Source: Allolobophora icterica (Eukaryota > Annelida > Clitellata > Crassiclitellata > Lumbricidae). Taken from it: 64,000 nucleotides of DNA. Shown here piece after piece: positions 23,362 to 34,599 of this stretch; positions within the stretch are counted from its first letter, which is position 1; each line of letters begins with the position of its first letter. Location: assembly GCA_963556255.1 (NCBI GenBank), contig OY744605.1:34227124-34291123 (forward strand). The letters are read 5' to 3'. A program made the position numbers and the translations under genes. The notes beneath the pieces are model-generated. The model ran no database searches, had not been told where the DNA came from, and saw only the letters and a program-made list of their open reading frames with translations.

Positions 23362-23754
23362 CTACAGAAAAACATCCTAGAACTAATTGACTGCCATATA
23401 AGGTCGTGGGGAATACTTGTTATTTTGGTTACATCTACTTTAGTAACGATAATAACAGTTTCCAGTCTCAGTTTCCTGTAGCTATTGGAGATACAGTGTA
23501 TTAACTAAAACACCTGTCGTTCTGATTACAGAGAACGCGTGTACAGGTAGGGTGTAATAGCGAAATGAACCAGAGTGAATGATGGATCTATATAATATGC
23601 ATATAGGCTATGAATATTCATTAGCTCAGATGATACAATAATATCTGCGAGGCTGAATTGCGGCTAGAGAGTCGGCCGAATTTGTGGGTATAACTGCATA
23701 TACATTGCATATATGATATACAGCATATTTGCATAATAGTCTATATATATGCAT

Positions 23755-24000
<246 letters not shown>

Positions 24001-24385
24001 GTGAACACATTTATTACGCCACAAACGGCAGCAAACCAACCAAAAAGGAAAAAATACAGCATCAAAACCAACCAAAAATCTGCTCAAATTACAACCAATG
24101 TTTGAATTACTAAATAATCTTGCACTGCATATTGTGAATCCTTTAATGCGCCAAATGGCCACAAATAACCAAAAGAAAGGACGCATGTCCATATAACATA
24201 CCCTAAACGACGAACTGAAACATCACCCTAGAATATCAACTCACCCAGGGTATACACAAAACATCAAAGTCACTATGCAATCGAGCAAAGGCCTCATGTT
24301 TCTGCAAGAAAACCAGTGCTAGCCTAGACAATCATCATTATGGTAGTTATCTGATAAGTAAGACCACAGCAGGTTGTGAATAGCC

Positions 24386-24530
24386 CAGTGGCGGCGCCGC
24401 CTATGTTTGATGTACGGCTTTTGCCGTACCACTTTTTAAGGTTTTACGGAAAAAACATAATTTTACCGTACACTTTTACCCAGACCCTCTAATTTGCCGT
24501 ACCACTTTTCAAAACGTGGCGCCGCCACTG
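24386..24530. mobile_element. hAT-type MITE, 145 bp
   Basis: Ends CAGTGGCGGCGCCGCC and GTGGCGCCGCCACTG are inverted repeats, flanked by GAATAGCC (24378-24385) and GAAAAGCC (24531-24538), an 8-bp duplication with one change. The interior holds repeated GCCGTACCACTTTT motifs near both ends. Confidence 0.88.
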
Positions 24531-24539
24531 GAAAAGCCA

Positions 24540-25615
24540 TGCTGTCAGAATAACGCAAATGGAAATACAATTTACAGCGACGGACTTTCGCCAGAAATGT
24601 ATGATCTAACCTGCCAAACCCTTAATGAAAACCTTGACACATTCCCACTTTTTAAACCCGAATGAAAGACAATAAACCGAATTCCAGCCTATATTTAATC
24701 CATTAGTTTGCCATCCCGACAGAGTCATGGCTGATAGGGCATAGGTCAGGAGGGGCAGGGAATATAGGTAGCTTATGTTTGCTCCTGCGTATAGGCTATA
24801 GCCGTTGTGTTTTTAAGTTTTGTCGAGTTAAGATCAAGCTATAGTGGTTGTGCAGCAGGGAATGATCATGTAGCCTAGCTGAGTAGGCCTACACTTTCTG
24901 TTGAGAAGTTGTAATTAATAAGCGAAAATCCGTGTCAGTTTAAGTGAACTCTTGTGCTTCTCGTGTTTTGTTGTTTTTTGCCTATAGATAAAGTGGAGAC
25001 GTGGTTCATCGGTAGGCATGACTTGAATGGAACAAAAATGCAGAATACAATCTGCACCGGATTTACGCATAATATTATGGCAACCAAGCTTAGGGCCTCG
25101 CGTTGCCAGCGGCCTCAACTTTGACAAAAACATAACTGCTCTGACGGTAGCACGTATCACCACGAATGCTTTAACAAAACGACGTTTTTAATGCGTACTA
25201 AAAAAACTCCCAAGACTTTCAACGATAAACTGAATAAAGTTTGCAACTATTTATCCATTCAATGCTTTGCTTGCAAATTGCAATAAGCACAGATTGTTCT
25301 ATGTAAGGGACAGTAAGGCAATCGCTACTAACTTATACTTATTAGCAGTCTATAGCAGACAACCCGCGTATATACAATATAGGCGCAAATACAAGAACTC
25401 ATACAGTGACATAAGAATTTGAGTTTATGTTCATGCTGGAACTTCCGACTAGTTTGTTAAGCCAGTTTCATAAAGCAAGCAAAACTCTAAAAGGAGACGC
25501 ACATAGGACTTTTGGACGTACACAAAGCTGTATGCATCATTAGCCCAGTTAATCACAGAAACCCCCGACAAGTCTGATGCAGTAGAACTAACGGCCAAAG
25601 AAATAGTACCGACTG
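24540..25615. other. No recognised feature
   Basis: Intergenic or intronic sequence, no supported exon. The minus-strand frame at 24915-25163 lacks matching splice sites. Confidence 0.35.
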
Positions 25616-25626
25616 TAGATTACATG

Positions 25627-25820
25627 CATAGGCGAAATTTGTGGGGGCACGAGGGGCACCAGTACCCCCACTTTTTGGACTGGGGTACCGTACCACCCAC
25701 TTTTTGAACAATGCTAGTGAATATTTTATTATTGTGCCTTCCCAGATATCGCAGTCTCAGCCTTGTTTCATGTATGTAAGAAATTGGTATCTCCATTTTT
25801 AAACCAAAGTGACGCCCCTG
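25627..25820. mobile_element. hAT-type MITE, 194 bp
   Basis: Starts CATAGGCGAAATTTGTGGGGG-like and ends GTGACGCCCCTG. Flanks ATTACATG (25619-25626) and ATTACATA (25821-25828) form an 8-bp duplication with one change. Contains GTACCCCCACTTTTTGGAC, the same internal motif as the element at 39155-39477. Confidence 0.85.
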
Positions 25821-25917
25821 ATTACATATGCGCGACTAAAGGGCAAAGGAAGAGGTGGAAACAGGTTGATGACAGAAATGTACCTGACGCTGATAAACCA
25901 TTGACGCCAAGAAACAA

Positions 25918-25990
25918 GTTTCGAACACAATGTTCCTTCAAATCACTGATCAACTGATCAATGATTTGAAGGAAACATTGTGTTCGAAAC
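25918..25990. repeat. Short hairpin, about 30-bp arms
   Basis: GTTTCGAACACAATGTT..CCTTCAAATCA pairs with TGATTTGAAGG..AACATTGTGTTCGAAAC across a short GATCAACTGATC centre, with one bulged base. A second small inverted repeat (GGCCCCT..AGGGGCC) follows at 25997-26041. Confidence 0.8.
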
Positions 25991-26317
25991 ATTTTTAGGC
26001 CCCTGCAAGCTAGTTTGAGCAATCGAGCAGCAGTAGGGGCCTACATGAAGACGTTGCTGATACTTTTTCTTGTTTAAATAATTTAGAAGAATCTGTCAGA
26101 AGAACAGCTTATGATGGTGTTACTTTAATGAAGAAAGTCTATCCTATAGATGTTGATCTAAAGTTTTCTAAACCTTATCGGAGAATTTAAGCCATTTCGT
26201 ACTCACATGAAGACTGATAAAGCAGTTTGAGCTTTCTAGACTTGCATCAAATTACATGTATCTTCAATGATAACGTTCAGCTGGATTTCCTAAACGTATT
26301 TTTTAAATAGTAAATGT

Positions 26318-26508
26318 CATGGGCGGCGATCCCGGGGGTCGGGGGGACAAGATCCCCACCTTTGGAAGTGGGGGCACACACCATACATTTGTCCCCCCCC
26401 CCATTTTGAAGAAACACCAAAAAAGGTCAACCAATTTTGTTTGACCTTTTTTTGACCAGATCAGTTCTAACGTGCCCCCCCACCTGTCAAACAAGATCGC
26501 CGCCAGTC
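26318..26508. mobile_element. hAT-type MITE, 191 bp, TSD GTAAATGT
   Basis: Ends CATGGGCGGCGATC and GATCGCCGCCAGTC are inverted repeats. The identical 8-mer GTAAATGT flanks both sides (26310-26317, 26509-26516). The right flank is the ACATTTAC tail of the SINE at 26512-26765, so this element landed in a SINE tail. A related copy is at 28714-28931. Confidence 0.88.
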
Positions 26509-26511
26509 GTA

Positions 26512-26765
26512 AATGTAAATGTACACGTTTTATATAGCGGCCGTATATGACATCGACTCTGCTCATTTTTCAATGAGTTGATCGGGTGAAATCCTTCATC
26601 ATCGCTGCCCGTTTGAATTACAACGCCGTTTAAGGTCCCCGTGTACGGACCGTGCTAGCCCGATATTTAAATCTCTTAAATAAGCCACCTTCGGGAGTGA
26701 GACGAGGGCCCCTCAAACGTTAATGGATTAGAGCCTCGAAAAATCTAAATCCGGCACCGAAGGGT
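26512..26765 (-). repeat. SINE family A, minus orientation
   Basis: On the minus strand it reads GATTTAAATATCGGGCTAGC, CGGTCCGTACACGGGGACC, CACCCGATCAACTCATTGAA and a tail of ACATTTAC repeats. The copy at 45244-45545 shows the same order of blocks in plus orientation. Confidence 0.75.
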
Positions 26766-26867
26766 AAAAAGCAAAAATTCTTTCAGTGAAGTGGTTCTCC
26801 AGCAATATTTTGCGAAAATAAATAAATGTATTTGTATATAATGGATACGTATTTGTGTGTATATACA

Positions 26868-26868
<1 letters not shown>

Positions 26869-26955
<87 letters not shown>
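26869..26955. repeat. TA microsatellite
   Basis: Pure TA tract of roughly 85 bases. Confidence 0.97.
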
Positions 26956-26958
<3 letters not shown>

Positions 26959-26989
26959 TGTATATTAAAACGGAATGAGAACTGGAAAT

Positions 26990-27290
26990 GTGTGGTGCCA
27001 CTCATACAAAGACCGCCGATGTTTCAATTGTTCTCAGCCGACGGCGAACGACGCCATCTAGTGAGAAGAGCCATTCTAATGCCCGACGGACCAATAGCAG
27101 CGGCCGACGACGCAGCAGTCTCACAGCTGCAGCAGTCCTCCGCCATTTTGCCGGCGCATGCGCGATCTCACCCCCAGCGACGATTATTTCGGCGAAATAG
27201 AATTGGACGTTTGTCGATTCGATAATAGATCGAAAAGGGCTCCTCTGGTCCTCCGCTGCAGACGTATAGACCACCCGCAACGGCTGCGCC
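26990..27290. promoter_or_regulatory. Candidate CpG-rich promoter with NRF-1 and YY1 motifs
   Basis: GCGCATGCGC, the core of the NRF-1 site, lies at 27154-27163. CCGCCATTTTG (YY1-like) lies just before it at about 27140-27150, with a CCAAT-type GACCAATAGC near 27089. CpG is dense across the whole segment, unlike the flanks. Animal housekeeping promoters often combine these sites without a TATA box. No first exon could be assigned on either strand. Confidence 0.4.
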
Positions 27291-27292
27291 TT

Positions 27293-27402
27293 GGACGGAC
27301 TGATGGACGGACGGACGGACGGACGGACGGACGGACGGACTGATGGACGGACGGACGGACGGACGGACGGACGGACGGACGGACGGACGGACGGACGGAC
27401 GG
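27293..27402. repeat. GGAC tetranucleotide repeat
   Basis: Tandem GGAC with two TGAT interruptions, directly downstream of the CpG-rich segment. The Arg-Pro-Ser-Val frames are artefacts. Confidence 0.95.
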
Positions 27403-27513
27403 GGGGTGGCGGGCGGAATGATCGAGGGAGAGAAGACGGCAAAACAGGGCACAGAATCTCGAGGTTCATCGGGCTTCAAAGGCCTCCCAAAGCAGGCCCT
27501 GCGCAGGAAATAG

Positions 27514-27646
27514 GAATATATATATATATATGTTATATATATTATATATATATATTATATATTATATATATATTATATATTATATATATATGGCGATTGA
27601 TATATATATATAAAGATTGTGCGTATAAAATAATATGTATACAGTG

Positions 27647-27693
<47 letters not shown>

Positions 27694-27700
27694 ACATTAT
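27514..27700. repeat. Interrupted TA microsatellites
   Basis: Two TA blocks (about 27514-27592 and 27647-27695) with irregular ATTATA joints. Confidence 0.9.
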
Positions 27701-27989
27701 ACACAGTGTGTTATATTTGTTTGCACGCACTAGCGTTTTCAGGTCTAATAATCGAAACTCTGTGTTTGTATTTGCATCTGTTCGTGTGCCTGCCTCTATC
27801 ATGCGCTTTGTCTTGAGCACTCTCCTAGGCAGTGTCTGTTTATATGCGTGAGTAGTGGGTTGTGACGTACAGAGTGAGCTGTGACGCGTTATATGATGTC
27901 ATGCGATGTTTTTGTCATGTGATACATTTGCATGTGTGCTTGCAGGGCCATACACATGTATTCATATATTTATAGCCTATGAACTTATG

Positions 27990-29405
27990 CAGGCGCGTAA
28001 CTAGCATTACGCAATTACGCAACTGCGTAAAGATTTTAACAGTTTTTTGTTGTAAATCGCAGGCTTCATAACTCATAAGGCCTAGCAAATGACATTTCCC
28101 AACAATTTTCAAGGAAAATGATGCGTCTGTAACGTAGCTAGGTAGCCCGCTGTGTATAATATACTAGAGATGACTAACATAGCCCTCATCCAGCATCCAG
28201 AATTGACAGGTCACTGGCCTATGGCCATCACTCCGTATGAGCCCAAGGCTCGGCTGCCGCTTGGCACATGACCTTTGGGTCAGAAAATTCCTCGTTTCCC
28301 GCCCTTCCATCTTTGTCTTAGGCAGTGCCCTCGACATCATAAGCCTCCTTCGTCCCGCTCCCCAGCTCTCTCTCCACACCTTTCTCTCCATCTCTCTGTC
28401 ACTTTCTGTCTCTGCATTTAGTGTAGGCCTACATGTCGGCAACCATGCACCCAAGACCAATACCAGCGTACGGTTTAAGATCAAGACCAAAGTCTAAAGA
28501 CCAATATTATTCCAAAGGCTCAACACTGAGAGCAAGACCAAGTCACTGTTCGATACCTATTACTGACGAGTCATGGCTTCTACTTCTAATGCATCTTCGA
28601 AGAAGGCTTCCATCAAACGTTGCAGACAATCAATGTTAATCAATCCCAGCAAAAAGAATAAATCAGGTCACGTAACACAACCTATATCAGTTCTTATACA
28701 GCGCGAGTCCGGCCACTGGCGGCGATCTTGTTTGACAGCTGGGGGAACACAGGACACTTTTGAAATGACCTGATCCAAAAAGAGAACCAACATTTTTTCG
28801 CGCTCACGCGCGAACATTTTCTCACCTTTTTTTAGTGTTTCTTCCAAATTTCCGCGCGGGGACAACTGTATGCTATGTCCTCCCACTCTTAAAGGTGGGG
28901 GTCTGACCCATTCGAGGCATCGCCGCCCATCGGCCTCCCATTGTAGCTGGCCTGGAGGGGGAATCGTGTGACCTGCAGTCCGAGTCGGTACCCTCTGAAC
29001 TGGAACCATCGATATGGAGTCGCTCAGATCCAATGAAATTTTAGAGAACCCACCCTAACCCCTAATTTGTGGAATTTAAAAAAAAATAACTAAAATTATA
29101 ATGGAAAAAAATTAACCTTGACAACTTTGTTACAGTTTTTTGTTGACTCTGTCTATTTGCTAGTCTACGTTGGCTGCTGAGACTTTGCATCTGAGCCAAT
29201 TTTAAAATTATATAATAATATTTGCCAAAGAAATTATGTAACATTTTATTACTTTTAAACAAAAAATGTTCTCCAGAATGCACCATTACAAACCTCTAAA
29301 TAAAAAAAGTTCTTATCCTGGGGAAGGGGCACAGCCCCCTCCCCAGACCCCTCCCCTCTGTGTTACGAACTGCGTAATTTTTGGGGAGCCCTGGTTACGC
29401 CACTG
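27990..29405. mobile_element. Non-autonomous hAT-type element, 1416 bp, TSD AACTTATG
   Basis: Ends CAGGCGCGTAACTAG and CTGGTTACGCCACTG are inverted repeats, and AACTTATG is duplicated exactly on both sides (27982-27989, 29406-29413). Near both ends the motif TTACGCAACTGCGTAA / ACGAACTGCGTAA is repeated. It contains no transposase frame. A smaller MITE (28714-28931) is nested inside. Confidence 0.88.
28714..28931. mobile_element. Nested MITE related to 26318-26508, 218 bp
   Basis: Begins CACTGGCGGCGATCTTGTTT and ends GCATCGCCGCCCATC, the same termini as the copy at 26318 in opposite orientation. The CTGGGGGAAC and GTGGGGGTCTG blocks match too. A target duplication could not be confirmed. Confidence 0.75.
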
Positions 29406-29437
29406 AACTTATGTATAGTTCAACAAAATGACACTTT

Positions 29438-29660
29438 CGTCTCTCTCTTTCTCTCTCTCTGAATTTCTCTCTCTCCCTCTCCTTCTCCCTGTCCCTCTCA
29501 CTCTCACTCTCTCTCACTCTCACCTCTCCTTCTGTCTCTGTCTCTATCTCTGTCTTTCTGTCTCTGTCTCTCTGTCTTTCTGTATCTGTCTTTCTGTCGC
29601 TGTCTCTCTCTGTCTTTCTGTCTCTGTCTCTGTCTCTCTCTCTATGTCTCTGTCTCTGTC
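29438..29660. repeat. Pyrimidine-rich TC / TGTC repeat
   Basis: CTCTCT followed by CTGTCT hexamer-like repeats; strand-asymmetric polypyrimidine. Confidence 0.92.
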
Positions 29661-29699
29661 AATGATCTTCCCACTGCTTTCTTCCTTCATTTGTTATTA

Positions 29700-30430
29700 G
29701 CAAGACAACCTACGGAAATAAATTTCTTTTCTTAATTCCCAAAATAACGTCATATGTCGTCTGCTCTAAGCACATTCTTCTTCTTCTTCCGGTTCTCTGC
29801 CTATCTAGGCAGGTTCGTACGTCCAATGTCACCATTCGTCGCATTGCTTAACCCTCTCCTTCAGCTCGCTGTAACCGTCCTACATCATCCAAGCACATTG
29901 TGGCATAGTTAAATATTACTTAATTCGCCAGGCGGAGCCAGCGTTGGCTTCCGGGTGTGAACATTTAAGCGAGCTATTATTGCATAGATATATGTATAGG
30001 CCTATACAACAAGGTATCCTGTAAGCATCTATAAATCATCACCGTTATCCACTTGTCGCCGACTGCTGCCAATTGGTGTTTGTGTCAAGTCTTAACACTA
30101 CACAACACCTTTCAAGTACCTCAAAAAGCGCCAACCTGAAAAGTCCAGTGCGCTACTCTTATGTTTAGTCAGTTAGGCCTAGTTCTTATCATGTGTTTGT
30201 AATATTGTATAATCAGGGCAGTCTTTGTCTTCCTTTGTTCCTTCGATCCTTGCGTGTTGTTCTTTCCACATGGGCAAACCATCGCAGTCTTCGTTGTATG
30301 ACTTTGTACTGTCTTAAAAAAATTGCAATTTCAGCAACCAACTCAGTTCTGATGTGAACGTTCTTTTCTCATCTTGCTTTCGCATTGTCGCATTCTGATC
30401 CATACAGGAAAATAGGTTGTAGCATAGTAT
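29700..30430. other. No recognised feature
   Basis: Intergenic sequence with two TAGGCCTA palindromes (29997, 30174) and no supported exon. Confidence 0.4.
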
Positions 30431-30438
30431 CGTATACA

Positions 30439-30704
30439 GTGCTTTTCTTCTAGAAAAAAGGTTCCGGAACTGAAAAATAGGTTCCGGAACTGAACAATTA
30501 TGGAAAAACTAAAATACTGAGAAAAACGAGATTTGGGGTTGGGAGGGGTTTCAATAAACACTGAAAACAGTTCACAACACTGAAATTAAATTAAATTAAC
30601 TAAATTATTGTTTTTATTAGTAAGATAGATAAATTATATCTTAGCAGCTGAAAATAGGTACCGGAACGCCGCTCGGGCGCCTTCCGGCTGAAAAATGAGC
30701 ACTG
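30439..30704. mobile_element. hAT-like MITE, about 265 bp
   Basis: CAGTGCTTTTCTTCTAGAAA opens the element and AAAATGAGCACTG closes it. GGTTCCGGAACTGAA is repeated just inside the left end and GGTACCGGAACGCCG inside the right. Flanks GTATCGTA-TA and GTATCATA suggest an imperfect target duplication. Confidence 0.65.
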
Positions 30705-30810
30705 GTATCATATATTCTTGTCTTGGTTTTGTTTGTTATTTCCATGGTTCTCCATATCCTGTTCAATTTTGCCAAATGCTTTTGAGGTGCATCTAACTCT
30801 CCCTTGTACA

Positions 30811-31097
30811 CATGAGCGTCCGGAGGGGCAAGGGATCATTTGCCCCCTCCCCGATATTGCAAATATTTCAAAAATCTTTTGATTATTATAATTATTACAA
30901 CAGTCCCAACACGATTTTCAATGCAAAAACACTTAATTACTTAGGTAAGTACTTGACCATTATTCATTTTTAAACTTGTCGCGTGTTCTGTGTTCATGAA
31001 TATGCAAAAATGTTATTTTGCTCCCCCTTACAAAATTTTGTCCCCTCACAAAAATAAATTTTTTGCCCCTCTCGACAAATTCCTGCGAACGCCCATG
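30811..31097. mobile_element. hAT-type MITE, 287 bp, TSD CTTGTACA
   Basis: Starts CATGAGCGTCCGGAGGGGCA and ends GCGAACGCCCATG. The exact 8-mer CTTGTACA flanks both sides (30803-30810, 31098-31105). The interior has TTGCCCCCTCCCC on the left and GCTCCCCCTTAC, GTCCCCTCAC and TGCCCCTCTCG on the right. Confidence 0.9.
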
Positions 31098-31284
31098 CTT
31101 GTACAATTCATAACAGATGTTTATTTTAAAATTCTTTAGTCTTTTATTTCAATTTTGTCGCTTTAAGTGTTAAATTACAGATTCTGATCTTAAAAAATTA
31201 TTTTCTGGCTAGTTTTCTCGCTGCTCAGATAAGCTTGATTTTTTCTTTGTATTGATTTTTATGGCGTTGAGCACGTAAGTCGGC

Positions 31285-31353
31285 TACCTCCTGTCAACAT
31301 GCCCACGTGGAACCCTTTAGAGGACCCATATTTCCATATGGGACCGCAATAGA

Positions 31354-31427
<74 letters not shown>

Positions 31428-31465
31428 GTCCTATCTAATGCCCATGGAAATGCCGTGAGGGAAGG
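31285..31465. repeat. CATATGG-family dispersed repeat, copy 1, with TA expansion
   Basis: CTGTCAACATGCCCACGTGG, CCATATTTCCATATGGGACC, a TA tract (31356-31425), then ATATGGGTCCTAT and ATGCCCATGGAAATG. The same ordered blocks occur at 37411-37525 with only a short TATATATATA in the middle, so the TA tract expanded inside a repeat copy. Confidence 0.65.
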
Positions 31466-33150
31466 TCTGCGTTGGATGACCTGGGTGGGAACAGCAAATC
31501 CCAGCCCAATCTCGTAGTTTTACGGGTTTTTAGGTCCACACTAATACTGACTGGCAGTCTTTAAATTATCTGCTTTACGAGTCGCTCATGAACTGAAGAA
31601 CATTTCTTATTTAGGTCACCCGCTTTAACTGTTGTGCCCGGTTTCTCCTCTTTCAGTCTTTCTTTATAAACGGCCTTAAGCAGTGCGTGTTTTATTCCTT
31701 CTGGTGCAATTTCTTTATTTCTGTTTGTCTGTCGTCACTTAATTGTTCCATTTTACTTATCTACTCGAGTGATTTCCTTTTTAGAAATCGATGTCCATGC
31801 ATTTGATTCTACTCTCTCAATGTGCGATTGGACTCTGCTTGATACGCGTATAGGCCTAGATTCCTGTCGCTCTTGGCCTAATCTCATAGGGCCTCTCTTT
31901 GCCGTTATTCTACTCATAAATCGCTTCTCAATTATAGTACCGGTAGTCTTTATTTAAGTTCACACGCTTCAATAACTTGTCTTGAAATATGTCTTTTATT
32001 TCTATCGTTTAATTAAATTCTTTCTGCATTAGCACACTCACTTCAAAATCACATTTTTACATCAAATATACGTTCAGAGGCTGAATTGCTCCTTTTGAGC
32101 CCATAACTTGCACTGCATCAAGTTCTCTTTGACTAACGTTTTGAGTGATTTTCAATCGCTATACTTGCGTAGGCCTATTTGATTTCCTTTCCTTCTGAAA
32201 CAGTTATCATGGGCGACTTTAATATTCATATTGATGTAGCCAATCATTGCTCTTCAGTGTTTCTTCATACGTTGGGAGGGTTTGCGTAGCGCCTTTTCAT
32301 GACCACTCATCTGGCTTAGTCATTTTGTCTCTCTGGTTGTCTGTTTCTATGTTTCTCTGTCGCTTTCCTCTTCATGAGGTCTCTGTTTGTTTTCCTGTCT
32401 GCTAGTGTGCTCTTATTCTCTCTCTCTCTGCTGCATTTATTCTTTCTGTCTGCTTTACCTAGTGCCTACCTGTCGTCGTGCGTGTGTATGTGTTGCTGTC
32501 TGTGTGTGTTTATGTTTCTGCCCGTGGGTGTGTTGACGAAGGGAGAAAATTGCGGTTGATTCAATTATAGATGGATGTTTTTCAGCCCCATACTGAGCCA
32601 GCAACCCCTCACGCATATATATGTGTATGTAATTTTACGATAAATTAATGAATATCGCCAGCACTTTTGTATCTAGACTTCATTAATAAATTTATGTGTA
32701 ACACTTTTTCTGTTGAGCCTTAATGGCATATATTCATGCTTCTGCCTGTACGAGCTAAATGTGCCAGTTTCTTAGACAGCGAAAGATAGACAAAGAGACC
32801 TACAGGCAGAGAGGGGTGGGTCTCCCTTTAAGGACAAAAACACTATAGGTTTTATAATGGGAGCCATTTTGCTTTCTTGGCGTTAAAAGTACCTCACCCC
32901 AGTCCAGTTTTCCTATATATAGCCACTGCCATATACAGTCGCTACTCTGCATGTATTCCCGCTTCTTAATTTTCAATCCCTCGCCTTAATTGTTTATCTC
33001 TTCAACAATTCCTTACTGCCAAACATTTTCCCTCCGCCTTTCTGTCTCCCAGCTTTCTCATACCTAGCCATTCGGGAATACCACTTTTAAATATCAATTC
33101 CAAGGAGCAGGTTTTATTGGCATTTCTGGTTAATATACACCGTGTCCTAT
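31466..33150. other. No recognised feature
   Basis: T-rich intergenic sequence with short TCTG-type low complexity. No supported exon. Confidence 0.4.
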
Positions 33151-33159
33151 GAAGTCATA

Positions 33160-33175
33160 TATATATATACTGTTT

Positions 33176-33204
<29 letters not shown>
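33160..33204. repeat. TA microsatellite
   Basis: TA repeats used as the insertion site of the following MITE. Confidence 0.9.
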
Positions 33205-33208
<4 letters not shown>

Positions 33209-33397
33209 CTGTAGTCGAGGGTATACGCGGGTATACAGCGTGTACTCACCTCTTGGGACCGTATACTCACCTCAAAAAATATTTATATTTATTTATACTT
33301 ACAAAATACTGTAGCCGCAGCGTATACTCACCTCTAATTTGTTTCGGAAAACTATCCGGCAGCGTGTACTCACCTGTAATTTTACCACTACAGCCCT
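33205..33397. mobile_element. MITE with AGGGCTGTAG ends, 193 bp
   Basis: Ends AGGGCTGTAGTCGAGG and CCACTACAGCCCT form an inverted repeat. GTATACTCACCTC is present four or five times inside as irregular direct repeats. Inserted in TA sequence, so the duplication is not resolvable. Its terminus matches that of the element at 8930-9373. Confidence 0.8.
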
Positions 33398-33398
33398 G

Positions 33399-33407
<9 letters not shown>

Positions 33408-33495
<88 letters not shown>

Positions 33496-33550
33496 TGTGC
33501 GTGCGTGCGTGCGTGCGTGCGTGCGTGTGTGTGTGTGTGTGTGTGTTTGA
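33408..33550. repeat. TG microsatellite with CGTG block
   Basis: TG tract followed by GTGC tetranucleotides and TG again, abutting the MITE. Confidence 0.95.
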
Positions 33551-33669
33551 TATTACACACGAGACGTCGTGTGCATAATGTGTGTAATGCGCAAAGGGAC
33601 GCTGTGCAGGTGGCGATGATACCCTGGAATCCATGGACAAAACAAAATAAAACTTAACTATAATATGGT

Positions 33670-34587
33670 CAGTCTTGTTGTCAAGACCTTAAACCTCAAG
33701 ACCAAGATCAAGACCAAGACTTTGAACCTCGAGACCAAGACCAAGACTTTAAACCTCGTGACCAAGACCAAGACCAAGACTTTGAACCTCAAGACCAAGA
33801 CCGAGACGAAGGCCCAAAAAATCACATTCAGCCCAAGACTTCTTTTCCTTAAAAAAAAAATTGTCAAGTCGGAATACTCGCTATTTTAATGAAAACGTGA
33901 GTCTTTCATTTTATTTAAGCAAATTAACTTTAAATGCAGACTGCAGAGAATTCCGAATTCGTATTTACAAAAGTCCTTCATGCAAAATGTTTTTCCAAAT
34001 GCCTTTTGTATTTTATAAAAACCAATTCGCTCAGAATTTTCTGACCAAGACGTGCTTTGTGGGGCTCATAAAAATTCCGCCATGTGAAAAAATACGTTCT
34101 ACAGGTGCTGAAGTTGCTGGCACAAACAGTAGCTTTTCATGCAAGCACTGGGTGTAAATGTAACTGTAAATCGTGAGCCTTTTTGAAATTCACCCATGGT
34201 TTATCAGAGCTGGCTTCAAAAAAAGTATCGGCAGGGCTTCTAGACACAGCATAACTTAGTTGCTGCTGCCGATTGGTTTTCCTGACCAACAAGACTTGCA
34301 TCCGTCCGTAGGTATCTGTCCTAGGCTATGATGAAAACAGGCTTGATACATTTTTTAATTCTTAAGTTTTGTTAAAATAATGGCTGTTCATGTTGACAGC
34401 CGGTCTTGGTCTTGGTCTTGCGAGACCAAGACCAAGACTTTGAACCTCAAGATCAAGACCAAGACCAAGACCTTGAACCTCAAGACCAAGACCAACACTC
34501 AAGACCAAGACTTTTTAAAATGAACTCGAGTGCACTCGAGACCAAGACCTTGGTCTCGAGACCTTGGTCTCGAGGACAACAAGTCTG
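33670..34587. mobile_element. Non-autonomous hAT-type element with CCAAGA arrays (copy 2)
   Basis: Ends CAGTCTTGTTGTC and GACAACAAGTCTG, with a perfect 8-bp target duplication AATATGGT on both sides (33662-33669, 34588-34595). Layout is as in copy 1 at 21872-22745: left array, unique core, short TTGGTCTTGCGAGACCAA palindrome, right array, and terminal palindromes including CTCGAGTGCACTCGAG. No protein is encoded. Confidence 0.95.
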
Positions 34588-34599
34588 AATATGGTTACT

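Noticed and set aside
24915..25163. Candidate upstream exon of the two-repeat gene
   Set aside because: No donor in the required phase and no similarity to the repeat.
27002..27479. Arg-Pro-Ser-Val repeat frames
   Set aside because: They translate the GGAC tetranucleotide repeat.
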